From positions 2,046,001-2,110,000 of the forward strand of contig NZ_CP078076.1 in the NCBI RefSeq assembly GCF_023101165.1: a stretch of DNA of 64,000 nt, given 5' to 3'. Below the pieces are notes generated by a model. It worked only from the letters and a program-made list of their open reading frames with translations. It was not told where the DNA came from and made no database searches. The translations under genes were made by a program, and so were the position numbers. This DNA comes from Microbacterium sufflavum. Lineage in GTDB: Bacteria; Actinomycetota; Actinomycetes; Actinomycetales; Microbacteriaceae. Positions 16,596-25,674 of the stretch are shown here, piece after piece; the stretch's first letter is position 1; each line of letters starts with the position of its first letter.

Positions 16596-17594
16596 ATGAA
16601 CGACACCTCTGCGGGCGCGATGGCGATGCGGGTCGCCCCTCGCCCGGCACCCGGACCCGACACCGAACCCGCGGCCGCTCGCGCGGACGCCCCGATCGTG
16701 CTGGAGCTGCGCGACGTGCGCCGACACTACGGCTCGGGCGACCGCCGCGTGCAGGCCGTCGACGGCGTTGACCTGTCGATCCGCCGCGGAGAGGTCGTCG
16801 CACTGCTCGGGCCCAACGGCGCGGGCAAGACCACGACGCTCGACATGCTGCTCGGCCTCACGGCCCCCAGCAGCGGGACGGTGCAGGTCCTCGGCATGAC
16901 CCCGGAGCGGGCGACCGCGAGCGGAGCGATCGGCGCGGTGCTGCAGACCGGCGGGCTGCTGGGCGACCTCACCGTCGGCGAGACCGTGCGCCTCATCGCC
17001 TCGCTGCACGGCGGAGAGGCGCTCGCGCGGGTGGGCGACGTGATGGCCAGGGCCGACCTCACGCGCCTCGCGCGCCGCCGGGTCGCGAAGTGCTCGGGGG
17101 GAGAGCAGCAACGCGTGAAGTTCGCCCTCGCGATGGTGTCCGACCCGGACATCCTCGTGCTGGACGAGCCGACCGCAGGGATGGACGTCACCGCGCGCCG
17201 GCACTTCTGGGACGTGATGCGTGCCGACGCGGACGCCGGGCGCACGATCGTGTTCGCCACGCACTACCTGGAGGAGGCGGAGCAGTTCGCCCGCCGCACC
17301 GTCGTGATGCACCGGGGCACCGTCGTCGCGGACGCCCCCACCGCCCTGCTGCGCGCGAGCCTGGGGGAGCGCACGGTCGCCGCGACCGTCGCCCCGGGGA
17401 CCGCGGAGGCGCTCCTCGCCGCGGTGGCCGCCGCCGAGGGCGTGACCGGGGTGCGCCGGGACGGGGACCGCCTCAGCCTGCGCGCGACCGACTCCGACGC
17501 GGCCGCCCGGATCCTGCTCGACGGCGGTGCGCACGACCTGGAGATCGCCGCGCCCACGCTCGAGACCGCCTTCACCGCTCTCACGGAGGACTGA
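16596..17594 (+). CDS. ABC-2 type exporter, ATP-binding subunit
   Basis: A 332-residue ABC ATPase of the DrrA/CcmA-like exporter type. Walker A is LGPNGAGKTT (71-80); the signature is CSGGEQQRVKFA and Walker B ILVLDEPTAGMD; a C-terminal extension of about 90 residues is usual in this branch. The first 33 residues are a low-complexity Ala/Pro lead, so translation might instead begin at one of the internal ATG codons at 16620 or 16626; GAGG at 16584 supports 16596. The permease follows after 2 bases, and a histidine kinase and response regulator follow that. Confidence 0.92.
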   Translation: MNDTSAGAMAMRVAPRPAPGPDTEPAAARADAPIVLELRDVRRHYGSGDRRVQAVDGVDLSIRRGEVVALLGPNGAGKTTTLDMLLGLTAPSSGTVQVLGMTPERATASGAIGAVLQTGGLLGDLTVGETVRLIASLHGGEALARVGDVMARADLTRLARRRVAKCSGGEQQRVKFALAMVSDPDILVLDEPTAGMDVTARRHFWDVMRADADAGRTIVFATHYLEEAEQFARRTVVMHRGTVVADAPTALLRASLGERTVAATVAPGTAEALLAAVAAAEGVTGVRRDGDRLSLRATDSDAAARILLDGGAHDLEIAAPTLETAFTALTED

Positions 17595-17596
17595 CC

Positions 17597-18352
17597 ATGC
17601 TCGTCTCACCCACCATGCTGCGCATCGAAGGCGTCCGCCAGCTGCGCAACCCGTACACCCTCGCGTTCACCCTGGCGATGCCCGTCGCCATGTATCTGCT
17701 CTTCGGGGCGGGCATGGGCTACGGCACCCTGTCCGCGGGGAACGGCAACGTCTCCTTCTACGTCATGACGTCGATGGCCGCCTACGGCACGGCGGTCGCG
17801 ATGAGCTCGCTCACGTCTCTCGCCGCCACCGAGGCCAAGCAGGGGTGGGGGCGCCAGCTGGCGATGACCCCGCTCACCACGGCGGGGTACGCGCTCACGA
17901 AGCTGCTGACCGCGGTGTCGTTCGCGGCTCTGGCCCTCGTGGCCGTGTTCGTCGCCGGCATGCTCACCGGCGCGGAGGTCGAGGACGGGTGGCGCTGGGC
18001 CGCGACCGCCGGCATCATCCTCGGCATCGGCCTCATGTACGGGCTCTTCGGTCTCGGTGTCGGCCTGTTCTTCAGCTCCGACTCGGCCGCCGCCCTCGCG
18101 TCCATCTCGATGACGTTCTTCGCGTTCTTCGGCAACGTGTTCATGCCGCTCGACGGGGTGATGCTCGACATCGCCCGCTTCACACCGCTGTACGGCTTCG
18201 TCGCGCTGAGCCGCTGGCCGCTCACCGAGGGCGTGCTGACGACCGGGCAGACCGACCCGCTGTGGATGCTCTTCCTCAACGTGGCCGTGTGGCTCGCGGT
18301 GTTCGCGGTGCTGGTCGCGATGGGCATGCGGCGCTCCCGGGCGCGGCAGTGA
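17597..18352 (+). CDS. ABC-2 type exporter, permease subunit
   Basis: A 251-residue integral membrane protein from the ATG at 17597, two bases after the ATPase stop, with GGAGG at 17585 as ribosome site. It has six predicted membrane segments (first about 21-40, LAFTLAMPVAMYLLFGAG; others near 60-80, 105-125, 137-160, 165-185 and 225-245). FGNVFMPLDGVMLDIARFTPLYG is the usual ABC-2 segment before the last helix. With the ATPase it forms an export pump for a drug, lipid or peptide; the neighbouring kinase and regulator point to stress-induced export, as in the B. subtilis YvfRS-YvfTU arrangement. Confidence 0.9.
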   Translation: MLVSPTMLRIEGVRQLRNPYTLAFTLAMPVAMYLLFGAGMGYGTLSAGNGNVSFYVMTSMAAYGTAVAMSSLTSLAATEAKQGWGRQLAMTPLTTAGYALTKLLTAVSFAALALVAVFVAGMLTGAEVEDGWRWAATAGIILGIGLMYGLFGLGVGLFFSSDSAAALASISMTFFAFFGNVFMPLDGVMLDIARFTPLYGFVALSRWPLTEGVLTTGQTDPLWMLFLNVAVWLAVFAVLVAMGMRRSRARQ

Positions 18353-18381
18353 CCCGCGCCGGCCGACAGTAGGTTGGACGG

Positions 18382-19578
18382 ATGACGCAGCGCACGCAGC
18401 GGGAGCGCTCCGGCAGCTCCCGAGCCTCCCGCGACGCCGTCCGGTCCGGCGCGGCCGGAGCTCCGGTCGCGTCGCCGCCTCCCGGCGCCGCGGACCGCTC
18501 CGGGAAGGAGCCGTGGGCACGGTTCGGATGGCTGATGGCCGTCATCTGGCTGGTTTTCCTGGTGTACCCGGTGATCGCCCTGCTGCACTCGACCGCACCG
18601 CTCGGGTGGGTCGTCACCGGCTGGGTGGCGCTCGTCGCCTTCATCGTCCTGTACGTCACGGGGTTCCTGCACGGCATGCGCGGCGGCGGAGGGCTCGGGC
18701 GGCCCCCGACGCCGCGCCAGTGGATCACCTTCGCGCTGCTCATCGCGTGCGCACTCGTGACGGTGCCGGCGGTCGGCGGTTCGGCGCTGAGCTTCCTTCC
18801 GTTCATCATGTCGTTCGCGTCGTACGGCCTCACCCGGCTGTGGCACTGGATCGCGACCGTGGCGGCGGTCGTGGTCGCCGCGGGGTGCGTGCTGCTCATC
18901 CCCGGCAACCTGACGTACGCGTCGGTCCTGGCGATCGTGGCGCTGCTCGGGGTCGTCAACACGGTGTCGACCTGGCTGATCCTGCGCTCTGCCGAGGCGG
19001 AGCGCCTCGGGCTGGAGCTGGCGACGAGCGAGGGGCGCGAGGCGGTCGCACGCGACGTGCACGACCTCATCGGCCACTCGCTGACCGTCGTCGGCCTCAA
19101 GGCCCAGCTCGCGCGACGCCTGATGGACACGGACCCCGAGCGGGCGCGGGCCGAGCTCGCCGACATCGAGCGCCTGACCGCGGAAGCCATCGCGGGCGTG
19201 CGGCAGACCGTCTCGGGGGCGCGTGCGACCACGCTGATCGAGCAGCTCGCCGCGACGGGGGACTCCCTGCGCGCGGCCGACATCCGGCTCGAGACCACGG
19301 GCGGGCCCGAGGCGCTCTCGCCCGCGCAGGCCATCACCGCGAGCTGGATCCTTCGCGAGGCGACCACGAATGTCCTGCGTCACGCGCGGGCCGACACGGT
19401 TCGGGTGCTGTTCGCGCCGGGGCGGGTGGTCGTGGAGGACGACGGCATCGGCTGCGCCTCCCGCGCCGTCGACGGCAACGGCGTCCGCGGGATGCGCGAG
19501 CGCGCCGCGGCCGCGGGAGCGTCGTTCTCGATCGGACCCGCGGGGGCGTCGGGCACGCGGGTGGAGGTGACGTGGTGA
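18382..19578 (+). CDS. Sensor histidine kinase (DesK/NarL-partner type)
   Basis: A 398-residue kinase. After a basic, Ala/Pro-rich lead of about 45 residues come about six membrane segments (50-70, 77-98, 114-131, 135-150, 154-174, 178-200) with almost no extracellular loops, as in intramembrane-sensing kinases. The HisKA_3 phosphorylation helix has His227 in ARDVHDLIGHSL; the C-terminal ATPase part shows REATTNVLRHA (N box) and VEDDGIGC then GNGVRGMRER (G boxes). The stop overlaps the GTG of the response regulator. It likely senses membrane or envelope stress and drives the exporter upstream. Confidence 0.94.
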   Translation: MTQRTQRERSGSSRASRDAVRSGAAGAPVASPPPGAADRSGKEPWARFGWLMAVIWLVFLVYPVIALLHSTAPLGWVVTGWVALVAFIVLYVTGFLHGMRGGGGLGRPPTPRQWITFALLIACALVTVPAVGGSALSFLPFIMSFASYGLTRLWHWIATVAAVVVAAGCVLLIPGNLTYASVLAIVALLGVVNTVSTWLILRSAEAERLGLELATSEGREAVARDVHDLIGHSLTVVGLKAQLARRLMDTDPERARAELADIERLTAEAIAGVRQTVSGARATTLIEQLAATGDSLRAADIRLETTGGPEALSPAQAITASWILREATTNVLRHARADTVRVLFAPGRVVVEDDGIGCASRAVDGNGVRGMRERAAAAGASFSIGPAGASGTRVEVTW

Positions 19579-20207
19579 ACGCGGACACGGGAGCGGGCGA
19601 CAGCATCCGGCTGCTGATCGCGGACGATCAGGCTCTCGTGCGCGGCGCGCTCGCGGCCCTGCTCGACCTGGAGGCCGACCTGACCGTGAGCGGCGTGGCG
19701 TCGGACGGAGCGGAGGCGGTGCGGCTGGCGGCCGAGGTGCGTCCCGACGTGTGCCTGATGGACATCCAGATGCCGGGCGTGGACGGGGTCGAGGCGACGC
19801 GGCGGATTCGTGAGGTCAGCCCGGGCACGCGGGTGCTCGTGGTGACCACGTTCGCCAGGCCCGGGTATCTGCGGTCGGCCCTCGACGCGGGCGCGAGCGG
19901 CTTCATCGTGAAGGACACTCCCGCGGAGGATCTCGCCGAGGCCGTGCGCCGCGTGCACTCCGGGCTGCGGGTGCTCGACCCCGCGCTCGCCGAGGAGAGC
20001 CTGTTCGACGGGGCGAATCCACTCAGCGACAGGGAGCGACAGGTGCTGCGGCTCGCCGCGGACGGCCGATCCGCCGCCGCCATCGCCGCGGAGGTCTTCC
20101 TGTCGGCGGGTACGGTGCGCAACCATCTGTCGGCTGCGATCGGCAAGACCGGTGCGGTCAACCGGGCGCAGGCGGTGCGCATCGCCTCGGACAAGGGCTG
20201 GATCTGA
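19575..20207 (+). CDS. NarL/LuxR-type response regulator
   Basis: A 210-residue regulator that starts with GTG at 19575, overlapping the kinase TGA (GTGA), with GGAGGTGA at 19563 as ribosome site. The receiver domain (10-130) has the acidic pair ADD (16-18), the phospho-Asp63 in LMDIQMPG and Lys near 113 (IVKDTP). The LuxR helix-turn-helix (about 145-208) reads LSDRERQVLRLAADG and FLSAGTVRNHLSAAIGK. Partner of the kinase just upstream; its probable target is the 16-bp palindrome at 16523. Confidence 0.95.
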   Translation: MNADTGAGDSIRLLIADDQALVRGALAALLDLEADLTVSGVASDGAEAVRLAAEVRPDVCLMDIQMPGVDGVEATRRIREVSPGTRVLVVTTFARPGYLRSALDAGASGFIVKDTPAEDLAEAVRRVHSGLRVLDPALAEESLFDGANPLSDRERQVLRLAADGRSAAAIAAEVFLSAGTVRNHLSAAIGKTGAVNRAQAVRIASDKGWI

Positions 20208-20298
20208 CGCGGACCCTGCCGCGGCGGTGGCGGGTGTCGGTGCCCCGGCGTACCGTGAGCCGCGACGGGCGAGGGAGCCCGGACAGGAGGAGTGCGTG

Positions 20299-20679
20299 AT
20301 GGAGTGGAAGATCGAGCTCATCTTCGTGCCCGTGTCGGACGTCGACCGGTCGAAGGAGTTCTACGAGAGGGTCGGCTTCCACGCCGACTGGGACCACACG
20401 CCGACGGAGGGGCTGCGGTTCGTGCAGATGACGCCGCCCGGGTCGGCCTGTTCGATCGCGTTCGGCACGGGCCTCGGCGTCGCGCTGGAGCCCGGGCAGC
20501 AGAACTCGATCCAGGTGGTCGTGCCGGATGCCGACGAGGCGCTGGCTCATCTGCGCGGCCTCGGCGTCGAGGCGCGCGGGGTGCAGGAGCTCGATTGGGG
20601 GCGGTTCGTGTCGTTCGACGACCCCGACGGCAACACCTGGACCCTGCAGGAGCTCCCGGACTACAGCGCGCAGGGCTGA
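20299..20679 (+). CDS. VOC (glyoxalase/bleomycin-resistance fold) protein
   Basis: A 126-residue single VOC domain from the ATG at 20299, with GGAGGAG at 20286; a GTG three bases before is an alternative. It has a beta-alpha-beta-beta-beta pair: VPVSDVDRSKEFYERVGF at the first module and VVVPDADEALAHLRGLGV then SFDDPDGNTWTLQEL in the second. The last Glu is in the usual metal position, but the first-module His is replaced, so catalytic ability is unclear. Stand-alone genes of this type are often resistance or detoxification proteins. Nothing around it fixes the substrate. Confidence 0.85.
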   Translation: MEWKIELIFVPVSDVDRSKEFYERVGFHADWDHTPTEGLRFVQMTPPGSACSIAFGTGLGVALEPGQQNSIQVVVPDADEALAHLRGLGVEARGVQELDWGRFVSFDDPDGNTWTLQELPDYSAQG

Positions 20680-20800
20680 GGGACACGCGCGTCTCGGCGC
20701 GTGCACGGGATCGCGTCGGGGGCACGGGACGCCCGCGCGGCCGACCCGTGCCCTCGACAGCACGTCGAACGCTCGAAGCGCGCCGGGCGGGGAGAGGGCG

Positions 20801-21649
20801 TCATCCGATCCGCACCGCGCCGCCGGAGACGAGGATGCCGCCCGTCGCGGGCACGGCCACGCGCAGTTCGCTGGGGCGTCCGACATGGGCGCCCTGGCGG
20901 ATGCGCACGCTGTCGCCGGGGAAGCCCTGGGCGCGCAGGTACGCGCCGACCGAGGCCGCCGCGGAACCCGTCGCCGGATCTTCCGTGATGCGCCCGACCG
21001 GGAACAGGTTGCGGGCCTCGATGTCGGCCGGATCCTCGGCGTGCAGCACGGTCACCGTGCCGAGCCAGCCCTGCTCGCGCATGAGGGCGGCGACCGCGGC
21101 CGGAGCGAAGCGGAACTGGTGGAACAGCTCACGGTCGGCGACGAAGACGATCGGGTGCCAGTTGCCCGCGAACGCCTCCCGCACGGGGAAGCGGGGGTCG
21201 ACGTCGTCCGCGGTCATCCCGAGCAGCCCGAGCAGCCGGTCGCGCACCGCCGGGTCGAGGTCGCGCACCTGCGGCTCGACGCTCGTGAACGACACCGTCA
21301 CCTGCCCGTCCGCGTCGGCGAACGACTCCATCGTCACGGCACCGGCGGCCGTCTCGAACACCACCGTGCCCGGGCCGTCGCGCTCCGCCAGCGCCACCGC
21401 CGTCGCCACCGTCGCGTGACCGCAGAAGGGGACCTCCGCGGCCGGCGACCAGTACCGCACGCGCAGCCGCGCCCCGTCATCGGAGGCGCCGGTCACGAAC
21501 GCGGTCTCGGAGTACCCGACGTCGGCCGCGATCCGCTGCATCTCCGCATCGTCGAGGCCTCCGGCGTCGAGCACCACCCCCGCGGGGTTGCCGCCGTCCG
21601 GCGTCGCCGCGAACGCGCTGAAGCGGAGGATCTCGGGGGCATCCGTCAT
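20801..21649 (-). CDS. PhzF-family isomerase
   Basis: A 282-residue protein with the diaminopimelate-epimerase-like fold of PhzF. FSAFAATPDGGNPAGVV (10-26) opens the family; the general acid/base Glu48 is in GYSETAFV; PFCGHATVATA and EDPATGSAAASVG are the two conserved loops at the active site. PhzF proteins outside phenazine clusters catalyse unknown proton shifts, and no phenazine genes are present here, so only the family is assigned. It starts 25 bases after the end of the ThDP enzyme on the same strand and may be co-transcribed with it. Confidence 0.92.
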   Translation of the reverse strand: MTDAPEILRFSAFAATPDGGNPAGVVLDAGGLDDAEMQRIAADVGYSETAFVTGASDDGARLRVRYWSPAAEVPFCGHATVATAVALAERDGPGTVVFETAAGAVTMESFADADGQVTVSFTSVEPQVRDLDPAVRDRLLGLLGMTADDVDPRFPVREAFAGNWHPIVFVADRELFHQFRFAPAAVAALMREQGWLGTVTVLHAEDPADIEARNLFPVGRITEDPATGSAAASVGAYLRAQGFPGDSVRIRQGAHVGRPSELRVAVPATGGILVSGGAVRIG

Positions 21650-21674
21650 AGGGCGAGCCTAGCGGCGGGCCCGG

Positions 21675-23399
21675 TCAGGAGTTCACGCGGATGATCTCCT
21701 GCTGATACGGGGCGATCACGTCGCCGGAGATGCGCAGGTCGACGACGAGGAAGCGGCGCGTCGCCGGGTCCTCGGCGGTCCACGCGGCGAGCCGGTCGAG
21801 GTCGGCCAGCGTGCGCACCACGAGCCCCTCCGCCCCGACCGCGGCACCGAACGCCGCGAAGTCGACCTCGGGGATGCGCATCGGCGCCTCGGCGAGTCCC
21901 TTCAGGCCGTAGAGGTTGACCTCGGCGCCGTAGGCCGCGTCGTTCCACACGACCGCCAGCCCGCGGCCACCCGCGGCGCGGACGGCCGACTCCAGGTCGG
22001 CGATCGCCATCAGACCGCCACCGTCGCCCGAGGTCAGCACGATCGTGGAGTCCCGGCGGGCCAGGGCGGCGCCCACCACGCTCGGCCAGCCCTGACCGAT
22101 CGACTGGAACGCCGTGCCGACCATCATCATGCGGTCGGGCGCCGCGACAGGCCAGTACATGTTCGCCCAGCCGATGAAGTGCCCGCCGTCCGACACCACC
22201 ACACGGTCCTCCGGCAGCAGCTCGGCGATGCGGCGCGCGGCCGAGCGGGGGTCGAGGCGTCCGTCTGGCGCGAGCTCGTCACCGGCGTCGTACGTGCGCG
22301 CGGCTGCGACATCGACGCTCTCGCGCCACGGACGGGCCGGCGTCGCGTGCTCCACCGCGGAGCCGGTGCCGGAGTGCCGGCTCTCGTCGCCGAGGTCGTC
22401 CCCGGCGGTCGGGGGAGTGGCGCCGGTGAGCCGTGTCACGAGCGCCTCGGCGGCGAGCCGCGCGTCGGCCCGCACGAACCCGCCGACGTGGGCGTGCGTC
22501 GCGGCCGGGGCGACGTCGATCTGGAACACCCGCGTGCCCGGGGCGAACAGCTCGCCGAACCGCATCGTGAACTGGTTGAGCGAGGCACCGAAGACCACGG
22601 CGACGTCGGCCGTGCGCACGAGCTGCATGGCCCCGTCGGCACCGAACCCGCCCGTCACGCCGAGGTCGTACCGCGACTCGGGGAAGACGCCGCGACCGAG
22701 GGCGGACGAGGCGGTGAGCGCACCGGTCAGGGCGGCCAGCTCGCCCAGGGCGGCGCCCGCTCCGGCGAGCCACGCGCCGCGGCCGGCGAGGAGGAACGGA
22801 CGCTCGGCGCCGCGCAGCGCCTCCGCGATCTCGTCGAGCATGCCCTCCGCGAACTCGCCACGGGGCGCGAGGGGAGCGGGCAGCCGCGGCGCGGGCGCCG
22901 CCGGGACGTCGCCGGCCTCCAGGGCCGCGACGTCGTAGGGGATCGCGAGCACGACCGGGACGCGGTAGGTCAGCGCGTGCTCCACCGCGATGACCGTGGT
23001 CGCCGCGGCGTCCGCGCGGCCGACGGTGTAGGTGCGGGCGCCGACGGCCGAGGCGAGCGCGATCTGATCCACGTCCCACGGGCGGGGGCCCGACGTGGGC
23101 TCGTCGCCCACCACGAGCACGAGCGGGACGTGCGCCTGCACGGCCTCGGCCAGCGCCGTGATGGTGTTCGTGAAGCCCGCGCCGTAGGTCGAGGTGCCGG
23201 CGGCGATGCGCCCGGAGGCGCGGAAGTGCGCGTCGGCGGCGACCACGGCGCCCTGCTCGTGCCGCACGGCCGTGAAGACGGCGTCGGTGTGCTTCTCGAT
23301 CGCGTCGAGGAAGTAGGCGTTGCCGTTGCCCATCACCCCGAAGACGGCATCGACGTGCTGGGCGAGGGTGAGGGCGACGTGCGCGGAGACGGTGGGCAT
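21675..23399 (-). CDS. Thiamine-diphosphate-dependent enzyme (acetolactate synthase-like)
   Basis: A 574-residue ThDP enzyme of the acetolactate synthase/benzoylformate decarboxylase superfamily. Glu48 in VRHEQGAVVAAD is the cofactor-activating residue, the central domain follows (about 190-320), and the ThDP/Mg motif is TSGDGGGLMAIADLE with the Asn in WNDAAYG. Between central and C-terminal domains is a variable linker (about 325-375). There is no regulatory subunit or ilvC beside it, so it is probably not the biosynthetic enzyme. A catabolic decarboxylase or lyase is likely, but the substrate cannot be named. Confidence 0.88.
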   Translation of the reverse strand: MPTVSAHVALTLAQHVDAVFGVMGNGNAYFLDAIEKHTDAVFTAVRHEQGAVVAADAHFRASGRIAAGTSTYGAGFTNTITALAEAVQAHVPLVLVVGDEPTSGPRPWDVDQIALASAVGARTYTVGRADAAATTVIAVEHALTYRVPVVLAIPYDVAALEAGDVPAAPAPRLPAPLAPRGEFAEGMLDEIAEALRGAERPFLLAGRGAWLAGAGAALGELAALTGALTASSALGRGVFPESRYDLGVTGGFGADGAMQLVRTADVAVVFGASLNQFTMRFGELFAPGTRVFQIDVAPAATHAHVGGFVRADARLAAEALVTRLTGATPPTAGDDLGDESRHSGTGSAVEHATPARPWRESVDVAAARTYDAGDELAPDGRLDPRSAARRIAELLPEDRVVVSDGGHFIGWANMYWPVAAPDRMMMVGTAFQSIGQGWPSVVGAALARRDSTIVLTSGDGGGLMAIADLESAVRAAGGRGLAVVWNDAAYGAEVNLYGLKGLAEAPMRIPEVDFAAFGAAVGAEGLVVRTLADLDRLAAWTAEDPATRRFLVVDLRISGDVIAPYQQEIIRVNS

Positions 23400-23469
23400 G
23401 GGGGTGCCTTTCGAGAGACAGGGACGGAGGGACTGCGGGATCCGTATGTGTCTCGCCTCCGCGACATCG

Positions 23470-23499
23470 CGAAGCGCTTCGTGCCTCTTTTTCAGGCAC
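23470..23499. promoter_or_regulatory. Candidate operator upstream of the ThDP enzyme
   Basis: CGAAGCGCTTCG (23470-23481) is a perfect 12-bp palindrome, and directly after it GTGCCT (23481-23486) and AGGCAC (23494-23499) form an inverted repeat around a T-rich loop. It is 71-100 bases before the ThDP enzyme start and about 66 before the phosphoribosyltransferase on the other strand. The protein that binds it is not evident. Confidence 0.4.
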
Positions 23500-23564
23500 C
23501 GGCCGGGCCGGACCAGCCCAGTCTAGCGGCGGCTCCTGCCTCGCGGATGCGCGAGAATGGACCG

Positions 23565-24074
23565 ATGACGGATGCGGCGATCGAGCGCGAGACGCTCACC
23601 TGGGACGGCTTCGGCGCGGCGACGCGCGACCTGGCGCGGAGCATCCTCGCCAGCGGCTTCGAGCCGGAGGTGGTCGTCGCGATCGCCCGCGGGGGACTGC
23701 TCCCCGCCGGTGCCATCGCCTACGGCCTCGGCGCGAAGAACTGCGGCGCGATCAACGTCGAGTTCTACACCGGCATCGGCACGGTGCTCGACGCCCCCGA
23801 GGTGCTGCCGCCCGAGCTCGACATGGCGTACCTCGACGGTCGCCGCGTGCTGCTCGTGGACGATGTGGCCGACTCCGGCCGCACCCTCGCCCTCGCGGTG
23901 CAGCTGCTGAAGGACAAGGGCGCCGACGTGCGGTCGGTGACGATCTACACCAAGCCCTCCACGATCATCCAGCCCGACTACGCCTGGAAGGACACCGATC
24001 TGTGGATCAACTTCCCGTGGTCGTTCCAGGGCACCGTGCGCGAGGAGGACGAGGGCCTCGCGCCCTCCGCCTGA
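23565..24074 (+). CDS. Phosphoribosyltransferase (xanthine/hypoxanthine type)
   Basis: A 169-residue type I PRTase from the ATG at 23565. The PRPP-binding motif is VLLVDDVADSGRTLALA (about 99-115), and VVAIARGGLLPAG is the PPi-binding loop. The short hood region after the motif (SVTIYTKPSTIIQPDYAWKDTDLWINFPW) resembles bacterial xanthine/guanine salvage enzymes, with DLWINFPW as the usual C-terminal purine-binding stretch. Purine salvage is the likely role. It converges with the DNA ligase gene, and the two stop codons are separated by a single base. Confidence 0.88.
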   Translation: MTDAAIERETLTWDGFGAATRDLARSILASGFEPEVVVAIARGGLLPAGAIAYGLGAKNCGAINVEFYTGIGTVLDAPEVLPPELDMAYLDGRRVLLVDDVADSGRTLALAVQLLKDKGADVRSVTIYTKPSTIIQPDYAWKDTDLWINFPWSFQGTVREEDEGLAPSA

Positions 24075-24075
24075 C

Positions 24076-25599
24076 TCAGCCGCGCAGCAGCGCCCGCAGC
24101 GTCTGGATCGTGTCGGCCTCGGCCGGGGTCTTGTCGTCGCGGTAGCGCTTGACCCTGGCGAACCGCAGCGCCAGTCCCCCCGGGTAGCGCGGCGACCGTT
24201 GCACGCCGTCGATAGCGATCTCCACCACCAGCTCCGGTCGCAGGAACACGGTCGAGGCGGTGCGATGCGACTCGTGCGCCGGGAACTCCTCGGTCTGCCA
24301 CTCCAGCAGCGCGTCGGTCAGGCCCTTGAACGTCTTGCCCACCATCACGAACGAGCCGGGGTCGCCGAACTCGCCCTCCGGGTCGCGGGCGCCGAGGTGC
24401 AGGTTCGACAGCCACCCGCGCCGTCGGCCGGAGCCCCATTCGGCCCCGAGCACGACCAGGTCGTACGTGAGGACGGGCTTCACCTTGACCCAGGACTTGC
24501 CGCGGCGGCCGGCGGCGTAGGGGGCGTCGACGGCCTTGACCACCACGCCCTCGTGTCCGGCCGCGAGGGCCTCGCGCGACAGCTGCTCGGCGGCCTCGGG
24601 GTCGTCCGTCACGATGCCCGGCATGCGCCAGTCGCCCGCGACGGCCGCGAGCACCTCCTGGCGCACGGACAGCGGCTCGTCGAGCAGGTCGCGGCCGTCG
24701 AGGTGCAGCACGTCGAAGAACCACGGTCGCAGGGCGAGTTCGCGCGCGGCGTCGGCCCCGAACCGCGACATGGTCTCCTGGAACGGTCGCGGCCCGCCGT
24801 CTTCGTCGAGCGACAGCGTCTCGCCGTCGAGGATCACGTCCTGTGCGGGAAGTGCCCGCACGATCTCGACGATCTCCGGCAGGCGGTGCGTGACGTCGGC
24901 GAGGCTGCGGGTGTAGATGCCCACGTCGTCGCCGTGCCGGTGCACCTGGATGCGGGCGCCGTCGAGCTTGTACTCCACGGAGGCGCGGCCCGTGATCTCG
25001 AGCGCGGCGGTGGGCGTGGCCGCGGTCGCCGCCAGCATGGGCAGCACCGGGCGGCCCACCCGCAGCCCGACCTCCTCCAGCGCGCCCTCGTCTCCGGTCA
25101 GCGCCAGACGGGCGGTCTCCCCGAGGTCGCCCGAGAGCATCGCCGCGCGTCGCACGAGCGCGATGGGCTGATCGGACGCCCGGGCGATCGCGTCGAGCAG
25201 CACGCCGCCGAGCGCCCCCGTGCGCAGCTCGCCCAGCATGGCCCTGGCGAGGAAGTCCCACTCCGCGGCGGTGGACCGCGTGGCCAGGGCGCGCAGGAGG
25301 TCGCTGCGGACCCCGGCGGATCCGGCACCCGACGCCGTGGACAGCTCCTCGAACGCGTGGTCGACCTCGGCGATCGTGAGACTCGACTCCGCGGCATGGG
25401 CGATGTCGAGCGACGACAGCCCGCGCCAGCCCACCCCCAGTCGCCCCTGCCGCGGGGAGGCGAGCAGGAGACCCACGAGCGCGGGCACGACGGCCTCGTC
25501 CGCACCGCGCAGCAGCTCGGCGATCGCGTCGATCTTGGCGAGGCGCGACGAGGTGGACGCGACCTTCTCGGTCGTGGTGACGAGCTCGGAGAGCAGCAT
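24076..25599 (-). CDS. lig: ATP-dependent DNA ligase (LigB type)
   Basis: A 507-residue ligase, the same size as mycobacterial LigB. An N-terminal DNA-binding domain (1 to about 200) is followed by the nucleotidyltransferase core, with AMP-accepting Lys211 in EYKLDGARIQ, then DGETLSL, FFDVLHLDG, EGVVVKAVDAPY and WVKVKP (motifs III-V), and an OB-fold domain ending with ALRFARVKRYRDDK (motif VI). It seals nicks with ATP, alongside the essential NAD-dependent LigA expected elsewhere. I start it at the ATG at 25599 (MLLSELV); the frame upstream to 25647 has no family similarity. Confidence 0.94.
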   Translation of the reverse strand: MLLSELVTTTEKVASTSSRLAKIDAIAELLRGADEAVVPALVGLLLASPRQGRLGVGWRGLSSLDIAHAAESSLTIAEVDHAFEELSTASGAGSAGVRSDLLRALATRSTAAEWDFLARAMLGELRTGALGGVLLDAIARASDQPIALVRRAAMLSGDLGETARLALTGDEGALEEVGLRVGRPVLPMLAATAATPTAALEITGRASVEYKLDGARIQVHRHGDDVGIYTRSLADVTHRLPEIVEIVRALPAQDVILDGETLSLDEDGGPRPFQETMSRFGADAARELALRPWFFDVLHLDGRDLLDEPLSVRQEVLAAVAGDWRMPGIVTDDPEAAEQLSREALAAGHEGVVVKAVDAPYAAGRRGKSWVKVKPVLTYDLVVLGAEWGSGRRRGWLSNLHLGARDPEGEFGDPGSFVMVGKTFKGLTDALLEWQTEEFPAHESHRTASTVFLRPELVVEIAIDGVQRSPRYPGGLALRFARVKRYRDDKTPAEADTIQTLRALLRG

Positions 25600-25674
25600 C
25601 CCCGCATCATGCCACCGGCCGCGGACACCGCGGAAGGAGCTTGACACCGCCCGCCCTGGGGCGGGGTCGCTCGC

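Noticed and set aside
13502..16663. 1053-codon minus-strand frame opposite the flavin hydroxylase
   Set aside because: Antisense shadow of a gene with clear FAD motifs; composition is Val/Arg/Gly/His-rich and repetitive.
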